Assembly (NCBI GenBank): GCA_025558095.1
Contig: JAIVFI010000018.1
Location: 62,001-126,000 of the forward strand
Direction of reading: 5' to 3'
Source: Hyaloraphidium curvatum
Taxonomy: Eukaryota > Monoblepharomycota > Hyaloraphidiomycetes > Hyaloraphidiales > Hyaloraphidiaceae
Length of the DNA stretch: 64,000 bases
Below are positions 31,733-42,508 of this stretch, piece by piece; the first letter of the stretch is position 1; every line of letters starts with the position of its first letter. The position numbers and the translations under genes are program-made. Below the pieces are notes generated by a model that was given only the letters and a program-made list of their open reading frames with translations, did not search any database and had not been told where the DNA came from.

Positions 31733-32907
31733 GTTCGCGGGTGAGGAGTAGGGACGTGCAAGGGACTAATAATGTGCTGCGCCCGGTGGTGACGATGAGC
31801 CGGGGTCACCGGCGACGGCGTGCAAACGACTCGGATCTGCTGCAAAGTAGGAGTTCACAGCAACTCGATGCTGCTGCAGGTGGCGGGATTCGGTGCGGCG
31901 GGGCGGATGGGCGCCGCGGGAGGCGTGCCCGCCGCGCGGCCGGGCGGTCCGGCGCGACGCGGACGCGGCGGCCGCCGGACGGACTTCCCCGCGCCCGCAT
32001 CCCAAGCCGCACGTCCGCGGTGTCCGCGCGGGGAAGGCGTTATAGGGGATTCGCCGCCGGGGGTGCGCCGCGCCGCGCCGCTTCTCCGTCCGGCCACCGG
32101 GCACCGCGACGGTCGCGCCAAAGCCCGGGCCGCACGGTTCGGGGGGAAAACCCGCAATCCCGAACGCCGCGCCGCATGCCGATCCGTCCGTTTCGCCGGC
32201 TCCGGGGGGAGGCCGCCCGCAACTTGCCGCATACTTGCCCCTGTCGGCCCTGCGCACCCCCCTGAATCCGTCGTCCGCCGCCTCCCGGCGCCGCCGTCCG
32301 CCCGCCCGTCCGCACGAAGCCATTTTTCCCCGTCCCCGGAGCCCGCCGTGCACGGCCCGTGCGGGATCGGGGTGCGACCGGGGGCCGCGTTGGCCGGCGC
32401 GCGGTCGAGGCCCCTTTCGGCACCGGGGCGGGATGGCGCGATCGGGGGCTCCCCACGCGCGCGGGGACGGGTCGCATCCGCCCCCGCCGCGGGCCATCAG
32501 GAAGGGCACCTGCTGCGTGGCCGAGGCGATTGCGCACGGGCGATCTCCCGCGCGTGCGTGGACGGGGGGTGCCTTGGTTGCGGCGGGGAGGGGGGGGGGC
32601 GGGGCGGCGCGGGGGCCTGCGGGGTCGCCTCGCGCGGTGCTTGCGGGCCGGGGGCGCAGCGGCGCGGAGGCGTCCGCGTGATGCCACATGTGCGGGAACC
32701 GGGGCCGACGGGGACCGCGGGCGGCCGAATGTTCGCCAGGGGGCGGCTGAAACCGCGGCTGGATCGCCGCCTTGGCGAAACCGCCGTCGGGCCTCCGCGC
32801 ATCCGGCGAGGCGCGGGCGCGGCACAGCGCGCCACCGGGCGGCGGACGCCGCGCGGCGCATCGGCGGCGCGGAGGGGCGGCGGCGCACGGGCGCGCCGGG
32901 CCGCCGC
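31733..32907. other. Very GC-rich divergent intergenic region
   Basis: About 1.2 kb between the mucin-like gene (minus) and the Zn2Cys6 factor (plus). Long frames cross it in several phases on both strands, but their products are Arg/Ala/Pro/Gly-rich shadows with no domain or coherent composition. No repeat or RNA gene is seen. It may contain a long 5' leader of the regulator. Confidence 0.5.
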
Positions 32908-34285
32908 ATGGACGCGGGGCGCGACGGCCCGGGCGGCGAGGGCGCCGAGGGCGGCGGGGGCGGCGGCGGGGACGGCGGCGGCGGCAGGCGGCCGCAGCGG
33001 CGGGCGGCGCGGGCCGCGTGGGGCAGCGGGGGCAGCAGCGGCGGCAGCAGCGCCGAGAGCGGCGGCGACGAGAGCGGCAGCGACGAGCGGCCCGCGCGGC
33101 GGCGCCAACGCGGCCCGCGGCCCGGCGGCCAGCTGGCGGCCGCCGCATTCGGCGGCGTGGAGCAGCCAGGCAACCCGCGGATGGTCACGTCCGAGCTGGG
33201 CACCATGCGCAAGAGGTGGGCGCCCCCCGAACCGGCGGGGCATTTCTCCGCACCGGGGAGCGCCCCGCCCGGCCCGCCTGTCGCGTCCGGCGACTCACTG
33301 CATGTGCCCGCCACCCTGCAGGGCCTGCCAGTACTGCCAGCGCCGCCGCATCCGCTGCTCGGGCGAGTTCCCCTGCGAGCGGTGCCGCCTCCGGTGGGCC
33401 GCGCCAAGGCCGAGCACGTGTTCCGCGCTGACCCCGCCCTCCCTGCTGCTCCCCGTGCGCCGTGTCGGCAGCCGCCGCGAGTGCACGTACGGCCCCGGCA
33501 AGCAGCGGCAGTCCAAGATCGCCCTCGCCATCTCCACCAGCGCGTCGCGCTCGCGCCCGCAGGCCGCGCAGCCGCCGTCCCCGGACCCGCCGCCGCGGCG
33601 CCGCGCCAGCGCACCCTCGCGCGGGATGCCCGACGGCGCGGGGTCGGACGGCTCGTCGCCCGTGGCCAGCGTCGCGCGCGGGCCCTCGTCCGCCCTGGCC
33701 TCCCCGCGCACCGCGTCCCCGCGCCTGGCATCCCCGCGCTCGAGCGACGCCCCGCCCCTCGACCCCCCCGCGCAGTCGCAGCCGCAGCCGCAGCCGCAGC
33801 CGCAGCCGCAGCCGCACGCGCCCCTCCCTCCCATCCGGAACCCGTACCCCTTCCCCGAACCGCAGCAGCCGCAGCCGTACGCCTACCCCCGCCCGCCGCC
33901 GTCCTTCCCCGCGGCGCCCTACCCGCCCTACCAACCCCAGCAGGGCCACTACCCCCCGCAGCAGCACGGCGGCTACCCCCCGCCGCAGCATCCGTACCCC
34001 CCGCAGCCGCAGCCGTACCCCCCGCAACCCTCCTTCCCGCATCCCTACGCCCCCTACGGTCCCCCCGGGCAGGCACCCGGGTACCCCGCGCAGCAGCAGC
34101 CCTACCCCTACCAGTCGTACTACCCGTACGCAGCCGCGCCGCAGCAGGGGTACTATCCGTACCCGGGACCCCCGCAGCAGCACCCGGGCTACCCGGACCA
34201 GCAGCGGCCGCCCCAAGGGGGGCAGGGCGGGCCGGGACCGCCGCTGCCGCCGCTGGCGAGGCTGTTCCCCGGTCCGCCGCCGTGA
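32908..34285 (+). CDS. Zn2Cys6 (GAL4-type) transcription factor with prion-like Pro/Gln/Tyr tail
   Basis: Three exons (32908-33215, 33322-33393, 33472-34285). Splicing at introns of 106 and 78 bp (GTGGGC donors) builds the zinc cluster MRKRACQYCQRRRIRCSGEF-PCERCRLRRRECTYG with spacing C-x2-C-x6-C-x5-C-x2-C-x6-C. None of the open frames contains it whole. The N-terminal exon is acidic/Gly/Ser-rich. A Ser/Pro-rich segment follows the cluster, then about 150 residues of repeated P-Y/Q units (YPPQQHGGYPPPQHPYPPQ) that resemble prion-like activation regions. The fungal-specific middle homology domain is absent, and the protein is short for the family (about 397 residues). Predicted nuclear DNA-binding regulator, targets unknown. 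Confidence 0.8.
33779..33814 (+). repeat. Hexanucleotide (GCAGCC)n microsatellite inside the regulator gene
   Basis: A perfect or near-perfect run of GCAGCC units encodes alternating Gln-Pro in the tail of the Zn2Cys6 factor. Such coding repeats change length readily without shifting frame. Confidence 0.8.
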
Positions 34286-34943
34286 TCTGCACGGCTGGAT
34301 GGTCGAGGACGGGATGAAGGTGGTGGAGAGGGGCTGGACGCGGGCTTAATCCGGTGGAGGCGACGAGGGGTAATTCCTGGCTTCTTGGATAACTAGGTGG
34401 CTCTGAACTTGGCTGCTGGTCTCTTGGCTCCCTCACGTTGCCGTCCATAGGTCCGTCTCTCCCGTTGCTTGCCGGCAGAATGGATGTTTGGGGTCGGGAA
34501 AGCCGCGCGCCACGTCAGCGCCCCGACGGGCAAACAAGCACCCCGCCGCCCAGTTTCGGCCGATTCGTATGCCGGCCGGAGCCGCACATCCGCCTTGCTC
34601 GAGGGCGGGACAACCCGATGGTTCGCAAGGGTCCGAGAGAGACCGAGATGCGCGAGCACCGGCGGCCGGGCCACGGGCAGACCCGCGGCGCTGCTCGATT
34701 TCCCGATTTCCGTCCGAAAACCGGGGCGCACAGACTTTTCTCGGAATCGGGACGCGCGGAACCGGGGCACGCCGAGGTCGGCGCATGTTCGGGATCCGCG
34801 AGTTTGCAGCGGGTGTGGCTTGTGCGTTGCTGGGGATGACAGGCGGCATGCGCGGGCTTTTCGGTCGGCACACTGCCGACCCGCGAGAATCCGAAAGACA
34901 GCACGGGATAACAGTTCAGGCTCTCCACAGGCGGGAACGGAGC
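34286..34943. other. Intergenic region
   Basis: About 660 bp between the Zn2Cys6 factor and the tricalbin-like gene, both plus strand. No convincing gene, RNA or repeat recognised; presumed promoter of the downstream gene. Confidence 0.45.
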
Positions 34944-37900
34944 ATGGCAGACGCGCCGCACGGCGGTGCCGCCCCTCCCGCCGCCGCCCCGCGCGCGGCC
35001 TCCCCCCAGCCGGAAGACCCGCCCCTCCCGTGGCCGCTCTCTTTGCTCGCCGCGTACGTGCCGCCGGCGGCGCGGCCGCTGCTCTCGGAGGCGCGCATCG
35101 GCCTCCGCGCATCGTGGGCCGCCACCCTGCTCCTGCCCGCGGCGCTGCTCCCCTCCCTCCTCGCGCTCGCCCTCCCCTTGCCGGCCGCCCTGGTCGCCAT
35201 CGCCCTCTTTGTCCCGTGGCTCGCGGGCGCGTGGCAGCGCCGCCTTTCCGACCTGTGGACCGCCGCGCGGGCCGCGGCGGGGCGTCAGCTCGCCCGCGAG
35301 GCAAAGTGGGCGGGGCAGGGCGAGACGGCCGAGTGGGCCAACGCGTGGGTGCAGCTGCATTGGGAGAAGGTGGAGCCGTGGGTTTCCGCGCAGGTGCGCC
35401 TGGCCTCCCCGCCTCCTCCGCCCGGGGCAAGACGCTGATCGGGAAAAGGTGACGGCGGTGGCCAACGCGCTGCTGGACGAGAACCGGCCGGCCTTCCTCG
35501 ACGCACTCGAGCTCTCCGAGTTCACCCTCGGCGGGGAAGCCCCCCGGATCGAGTCGATCGCCACGCATGCCGAGCCCGGGGGCGACTTCGTGGTCGGTAC
35601 CCCCTTCGATCCGCGGGAAACACGGCTGACGCACCGCACCGCGCGCGATAGCAATACCGCATCCGCCTCGGCTTCCACCCCCCTCCCACCCCCGGCCCGC
35701 GGATCGTGCTCACGGCGACCGTCGGCCGCGCCGGGCTGCGGCTGCCCGTGCCCGTGCTCGTCAGCGACCTGTCGTTCGGCATCGCGCTGACCGTCCGCGC
35801 GAGGCTCGAGGCGGGGGCGCCGCCCAATGTGCGGACGGTGAACGTGGCGGTGGCGGAGGGGGACGCAAAGGGGGTGGAGGTGGGCTTCGTGCTCCGGCCG
35901 CTCAAGAGCGTCGACCTCCTGGACGTGGGTCCCTCCCCCGCCGCCGCGCAACCCCGGAGGTTGCTGATCGGCACGCTCCCCGGCGGACGAAGCTCCCGGG
36001 CCTGAGGTACTTCATCAACTCGCTCGTGGACACCAACGTGCGCACCCTCCTGGCCCCGCCGGGGGTGACCATCGACGTCGGCGCGCTGCTGGCCCCCGAC
36101 ACCCACGTCAACCGCGGTACCCCCCCCTTCCGCGCGCAATTCGCAGCGCTGATCGTCCGTCCCGCCCGCATCAGATCTCGCCGTCGGCCTCCTCCGCGTG
36201 CGCATCCTCCGCGCGCGCAACCTCGCGGGCGAAGGGTGGCTCGGCGGGCGCGGGGACCCGTACGTGCGCGTGCTGCTGGGCCCGGCGGGGTCGACGAGGG
36301 AGCTGGCGCGGACGAGGTGGATACCCCGATCGTGGGTGTCGCCGTTTCCGTGCGCCGGAAAGGGGCGGGCGGGGCTGACGCGGCGTTGTTTCCCCAAGGG
36401 GGGATCCGGACTGGCTGGAGCTGCACCACGTGCTCGTCCCCGGGGCGGCCTTCTCGTCGCCCGCGGAGGACCTCGGCGATCTCGTGCACTTCGAGGTGCG
36501 GGACCACGCCGACTTTTCGGGGGACAGGCTGGTCGGGGTCACGCAGCCGCTCAGGCTGGGGAAGTGGGCTTCGCTGCTGCCCAAGGCGCCCGCGGCGGAT
36601 GGCAAGGGGAAGGAAGGAGGGGATGCGGAGGTGCAGGGGATCGAGGGGATGGAGGATCCGGGGGAGGAGGAGAGGATGAGGCAGGCTTGGGGCAGTCCGC
36701 TCGGCGGGGACAGCGTGTGGGTTCTCCGGCTTCGCCCGTCGCACATCCCGTGTACTCACCGAGCCCTTGCCTGGTCGACCCACAGCTGGAAGCTCCTGCA
36801 CCGCCCCAACCGCCGCCCCGCGGACCAGTGCGGCCTGCTGCAGCTGCAGCTCGCGTACTTCCCCATCCGCGACACGACCGGCGAGCGGGTCGAGCCGGCG
36901 GCGACCAAAGGCAGCGCGCTCGAGGCCAGCGCGGCGGCGGTGCCGGAGGAGGAAGGCAAGGTGGATCCGAAGGGGGAGATGGAGGCAAAGGAGGCGGTGC
37001 CGGGGGGCCTGAAGGAGGAGGACGGGGACAGGGGGATCAAGGTGGTCGCGGTGCCGGCCGAGACGATGGATGCCGCTGCGCCGGACGGGTTGGAGAGGGG
37101 CGGCGACACGACGCCGGCGCCGTCGCTCAAGGAGGAGCTGGGGATCGCCAAGCCTCCGATCCGTGGGTCCCCCACCTGGCTGGTACCCGGTCTCGGCACC
37201 GCTCACCCCCGCATGTGCACAGACACCGGCATCCTCCGCGTCACCGTCCACCAGGCGCGCAACCTCGACACCGACGGCCCCGACGAGCAGCACCGCAACC
37301 GTTCGGCGGCGCGGTTCCTGTTCGAGGCGGCGCAGAAGGCGGTGGGAGGCGTGGCGGGGCTGATCCTGTCGGGGGCGTTCGCGCCGTACGTGGCGGTGAG
37401 GACCGGGGACGGGAAGGTGGCGTGGAAGAGCGTGAGGAGGAGAAGGACGGTGGATCCGCTGTTCGAGGTGCGCTGCGCTTCGGACGGGGCTTGATGGGAC
37501 CGTTCGTGTGGCTCACCGCGTCCTGCAATGCTTCGCACAGCAAACCTTCGAGCTCTTCGTCGAGGACATCCGCCGCGCCCGGCTCCACTTTGCCGTGCGC
37601 AACGCGACCGACTTTGCCTCGGATCCCGTGGTCGGCGAGTGCACGGTGCGGATCGCCGAGGCGCTGCAGAGGAACCCCCTGGACGACTGGTACACGCTCT
37701 ACAAGTGGGTTGATTGGCCACGTCATTGTTAAGCTTCGGAAGTTTAACTTGGTTGCTGGCATTACGATCCACAGCTGCGACACGGGCGAGCTCCGCCTCA
37801 CCTTCGTCTTCCTCCCGATCGACCTGCGCCGGCTCATGCACCAGGTGCACAAGGTCCGCCGCAACGTGAGGCTCGGTAGGCCCGCCAACGCCGACACGGA

Positions 37901-39652
37901 TTCTGTCTCCGTGAGCTCGGATAACTCGGAGTCGGAGGCCTCGTCGGAACCGCCGCAGCCCGACATGCCCCGCGCCGAACCCGGCGAGCCGCGCCTCTTC
38001 CCCGCCGGCATCCGCGCGGGCGCCGGCAACCCGCGGCTGTACATCACCCTGCACTCTGTTCGCAACCTCCCCTCCTCGGTCGACGCCTACGTCCTGGCCT
38101 CGATCGCCGCCGGCGCCAACGACCCCGAGCCCGTGCCCGTGTTCCGCACCAAGGCCGCCATCCAGGACCCCGACCCCGAGTTCGACGACCGGTTCGACCT
38201 GGACATCGACGACTGGATGCCGCGCGACGCGAGGATGGTGTTCGAGGTGCGCGACCGCAGGGACGGGGTGGACCCGACGGACGACCCCGTGGTCGGCCGC
38301 GCGCACGTGGGCCTCGCGCAGCTCAGGCCCAACGTGATGAAGGAGGCTTGGCTCCCGATCAGGACCGTGGAGGGGGGATGGGAGCTGGACCGGGATGCGG
38401 GAGTCAGGGTGGCGCTGCTGCTGAGGCCGGACGATAGCCTCGGGGACTTTCGCGTCGAAGAGGACCGCGGCAGGGTGGCGATCCCGCCGGAGCTGGCGGA
38501 GCGGCCGAGGCCAAGCATGGAGGAGAAGAGGCTCGAGAAGCTGGAGGGCGGCGGGAACGGGATCAGGGCAGGCGTCAAGGACCTCGGGCAGAAGGTTGGC
38601 CGGACCTTCAAGTCGTTGGGTGGGTGGGACTTCTATCGTCAAGGATTGCACATCACTGACGACATGGATCCGTTCCCACAGCGAGGACGCCAGTCAACCT
38701 CGTGACGTCGCCCAAGCGCGCCCACGATGCCCCTGCGGAGCCCAATCCCGACTTCAGCGATCCCACGGCCGAACCGGGCAGCCTGCTCCACTACGCTCCG
38801 CCGACCAAGCTCCACCGGGCCAAAACGGCGGTCGGCAAGTCCGGCATCGGTGCGGAGATCATGTATTGGATCAATTTCCTCGGACGCGGCGTCGTCAGGC
38901 CCAAGCACATGGTCGGAGGCGTGCTGCGCATGAGGCTGGTGTCGGTCACGTCGCCGGACGGCAAGTTCGACCAGAGTGGGTCTCCCGCAGCCGCTCATGC
39001 AACTGTATTGCTTACTCGACATGCTCATCCAGCGATCCGGATCGTCAGGCCGCAGCATACCTTCACCAAATCCGCGATTCCCGTCAACAACATGCTCGCG
39101 CCCAACGGGGCCGTCGAGCTCCCTCTGGGCCCCTCGGAAGCCGCCAAGTTCTCCATCCAGCTCTTTGGCCACGGAGGCGTGCTCTCGCTGGGCGGCAAGA
39201 CCTTGAACGTGGACCTGGACATGCGCGAGATCTTGCGGACCCGCGGAAACGGCTGGACCGAGGGCGACGAGGGATCCGTGTGGCACGACGTGGTCGCCAT
39301 CGCCGTCAACCCCGAGGACGGAACGGCGGGCGCCGCGGAGACGGTGGTGGCGCCGAACAGGGTGGATGTCACGCTGGACGTCGAGTTCCGGGCCGTGGCC
39401 GACGAGGGCAGGCTCAAGAGGATCTTCCAGATCACCGAGACCCGGACCCGCGACCCGCTCATTGCCATCAGCTCGACCGCAGCTCAGAGCGTCGCCCCGA
39501 GCGCACCAAGAGCGGGAAACGTGGCGGCAGATTCTCCTTTGGCGATGCTGACCACCGTCCAGCCGGCGCCGACAGTCCCGGCCGATGTGACTCTGCAGAA
39601 CGCGCTCGAGCACCAGGAACTGGAGAACGAACGATACCCTCCCGAGATCTGA
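34944..39652 (+). CDS. Tricalbin/extended-synaptotagmin-like SMP-C2 tethering protein
   Basis: The product starts MADAPHGGAAPPAAAPRAAS. A hydrophobic hairpin follows (TLLLPAALLPSLLALALPLP, AALVAIALFVPWLAG). The SMP-like region shows ANAWVQLHWEKVEPWVSAQV, VTAVANALLDENRPAFLDAL, FTLGGEAPRIESI, SDLSFGIALTVRARLE and FINSLVDTNVRTLLAPPGVT. Several C2-type segments come next (LLRVRILRARNLAGEGWLGG, GILRVTVHQARNLDTD, PRLYITLHSVRNLPSSVDAY). Spliced at 38620-38681, it continues into a long C-terminal region ending ENERYPPEI. A further stop-free 57-bp intron lies at 38976-39032. Tricalbins anchor in the ER and bind plasma-membrane lipids through C2 domains, carrying lipids in the SMP tunnel. The gene is cut into many exons, and I fixed only some borders. 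The part after 38702 could be a separate gene, but the splice keeps one frame. Confidence 0.75.
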
Positions 39653-39731
39653 TCATGCCGATGGATGGAGATGGGATCTTCTTCGAGCTAAATAGCAGTC
39701 TACTCATCTCAAATACCAGACATAAGCGTGC

Positions 39732-42022
39732 TCACTCGCCGCCTTCGCCCTTCTTGTACTGATCGTCGTTGCCCTCGCCCTCCGGAGGTGCGGCGCCGTC
39801 GCCGCCCCCGGCATTGTCATTTTCGGCCGCCGGCGCCTCGGGCTCCCCGCCCCTGGCGGCGTCCTTCGGGTCCTCGGGCACCGTGTCGCGCTCCAGCGAC
39901 TTGACCTTGTCCTTCGGGATGCCGTGGTACTGCCACAGGCTGTCGTACCAGATGTGGCCCAGTTTGCGGAGCACCAGGCGCTCGGCCCTGGTGAGATGCG
40001 TGAGCTTCTGCGAGGGCGAGTCGATGTAGATGCAAGCGATGTTGTCTTCGTAGAGCTCCCAGCGCGCCGGCTCCAGCGTCCAGACCTGAATGGTGTTGTC
40101 GCGATAAGCAACGGCAGCGGCATACGTAGAAACAGACAACCCACCTCGAACTGCGCCACGGGCCCGCCCAGGCTCCCGACGAACTTGTCCCGCAGGATGC
40201 CGCCGTTGAACCACATAATGGCCCTGCCCGACGAATCCGGGTGCGCAAGCTGCAGCGCGCACACCCTCTTCTTGTTCTTGTTGTTCTCGGAACCCTTCTT
40301 GACCACCATCTGGCCCGTCCGCAGCGCCTTGGTCGGGTCCATGTCCCCGGGAAGCAACTGCCCCATGGCCCCGGCGCGGTGCGGCGAGAACGCGTAGCCC
40401 CAGTCGCCCACCATCTCGAAGCCGGCCCAGAACGTCTCCTTGTCCCCATGGAATTTCCGATAGACGATCTTGTCCCGCGTCCGCTTCTCGTTGAGCTTGC
40501 ACACGCCCAAGAGACCCCACCAGTGCCGGACCTTGTCGATGACCACCACGCCGGACTCCATGTAGTGCACGGTCTCTTGGGTGAACATGCCGTTGCGCAG
40601 CATTTCGGGGGAGTAGGGCTCGGGGAGGAAGGATTTGAGGAAGTTGGAGTGGGACTCGTCGCCGCCAAACATGGAGCGGCGGTCCCAGTAGAAAAGCGTG
40701 CCCGTCCTCTGGTAGGTCGGATCGTTGTAGAGGTCCTCTGGGTTCTGGAGGAAGACGACGTCTGGGACCGTGGTGATCAGTTGGACTGACGATGGCGGCG
40801 GCAGTTTAAGCTCACCGGCGTCCATAAAGATGACCTCGCGGAAGCCGCTGGCCATAATCGCAAACGGCTTCACGTCCCACCCTTCGAGAATGACAATGCT
40901 GTTGTCAAACACCTGGGTAATGTCTCGGGTGACGACTCCAGGGAAGGAGGTGAGCTATCGAAGTTGGCAAGACGCACACAGCAGAGTTAGAGGCCAAAGA
41001 ACGGAGCACAGGACGCCAGACGAAGCTCACCACGCCGCGCTCCTTTTCGCTCAGATCCCGCTCGCCGATGTACCACACCTCGATCGGGATCTTGGTCTTC
41101 ATAATCTCCCGAAGGCTGCGGATGAGGAACACCGCCTGCTTGACGTGCCCGTTGCCGACGCACATGACGATGCCCCTCCCGCCGTAGCTGAAGGACTGCA
41201 CGAGCGCCTGCACCGACGGGTGGTAGGGCCTGAGCCACGGGAACAGGATGTTCTCCAAGACGCGCGTGGCGCGGAGGAAAGGGTCCAGGAGCGGGGAGGA
41301 GAAGAGGGTTTCCGGGATGTCGGTCGGGGTGGAGGGGGTAGAGAGGTAGCCGCGGATGGATTCTGCGACGGCGTAGAGCTGGAAGAAGCGCCGGATCTTG
41401 CGCGTCATGGACTTGAGGTCGTCGGGATCCAGCTTCTCCGTCAGGTCCTTCTTGTCCTCGTCCGTAAGGTGCAGGGAGTTTTCGGTGATGGGGGAGGATA
41501 TTTGGGGGATAGGCATGGCGACGGGAGGCACCGAGTACGGCGCCGGAGGGGCAGGGAGGTGGATGACGATGTTCTGGGTGGAACGGAATGGGTCAGCCTT
41601 CAACATGAAGATTTCCGATACGATACAGCAAAAAGACTCACCCCAAATTCCTTGGTAATGCCGGCATCCTCCCAGCCCACGTCCACGGTGATGTGGGTCT
41701 TGCCGTCGGACCCCACGACGGCACCCCCGGCGTCCCCCGCCCCTTTTCTCGGTTTCGGCGGCTTCATCCCACCCTCAACGCGCACCTCGGTCGTCTCCAT
41801 GCCATAGAACCAGTACCAAAGCCCAAGGATCGCGACGGCCGCGACCGCGATCCTCTTCCACCCGCCGAACCGCCGCCAGCGCGACGGCGACAGCGCGAGG
41901 CCGCTGCCTCCGGTCCGCAGGTCCCGCGCATATTCGCGCTCTCTCTCCTTTTCGCGTTCCCGGTCGCGGTGGTACCGCGCGGCCTCGGTGTCGTGAGCCG
42001 GCGAACGGTCCAGCAGAGACAT
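39732..42022 (-). CDS. GT71-type alpha-mannosyltransferase (MNN/MNT family), type II membrane protein
   Basis: Begins MSLLDRSPAHDTEAARYHRD; a basic/acidic cytosolic tail precedes one anchor (IAVAAVAILGLWYWFYGM). The lumenal domain includes RGIVMCVGNGHVKQAVFLIR, PIEVWYIGERDLS, VKPFAIMASGFREVIFMDA, QNPEDLYNDPTYQRTGTLFY, HYMESGVVVIDKVRHWWGLL and FHGDKETFWAGFEMVGD. A stop-free 54-bp intron near 40,770-40,825 splits the catalytic DxD block; removing it gives FMDADVVFLQNPE. This order is that of fungal GT71 alpha-1,2/1,3-mannosyltransferases, which extend N- or O-linked mannan in the Golgi using GDP-mannose and Mn2+. The C-terminus is Glu/Gly-rich. Linkage specificity cannot be told. Confidence 0.85.
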
Positions 42023-42508
42023 TATCCAGTGCCGCCGCCTTCACCGGCAGCGAGGGTCCAGTCTCCCAATAAATAGCTCAGCAGCAGATTCGCCGGCCGG
42101 CGCAGACCGCTCTGGCCGGGGAAGCGGCCTCCGCGCGGCCTGGTCGCGGCGCCCGTCCGCACCCGTGGGGGCGCGCCGCGGTCCTGCGCCGCCGCGTCGT
42201 CCTATTGCCGCCGCGGCTCTGTGCGTTACCGACGCAAATGCATTCGCGGAACGGGCGGCCGGGGCTTGGATTCCGGGGAGGCCCTCGGCGAACCGGGCAA
42301 GAGCGGGGCCCAACGCAGCGCTGCCACGAAGCCCAAAACACATCGCCCTTTGAGCGACCGCCGATCACATCCAGTACATCAGCGGAGCGAGAAGAGTGCT
42401 AGCAAGCCGGAAAGAACTACCAAGTCAAGTCTACGGACGAAACAAGTGGATGACCTCGTTACAGATGAAGCGAAATACATGCGTCCTAGAAGCTAAACAT
42501 CTCACACC
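42023..42508. other. Intergenic region
   Basis: About 490 bp between the GT71 start and the aldehyde dehydrogenase stop (both minus). No gene or repeat recognised; presumed GT71 promoter. Confidence 0.45.

Noticed and set aside
31766-34448. Several overlapping open frames of hundreds of codons on the minus strand and in other plus-strand phases
   Set aside because: Composition is Arg/Ala/Gly/Pro-rich with no coherent domain; they are GC-driven shadows of the Zn2Cys6 gene and its promoter.
38702-39652. A separate gene starting with GTG at 38702
   Set aside because: GTG starts are not expected in a fungal nuclear gene; the intron 38620-38681 gives one continuous frame with the upstream SMP-C2 gene.
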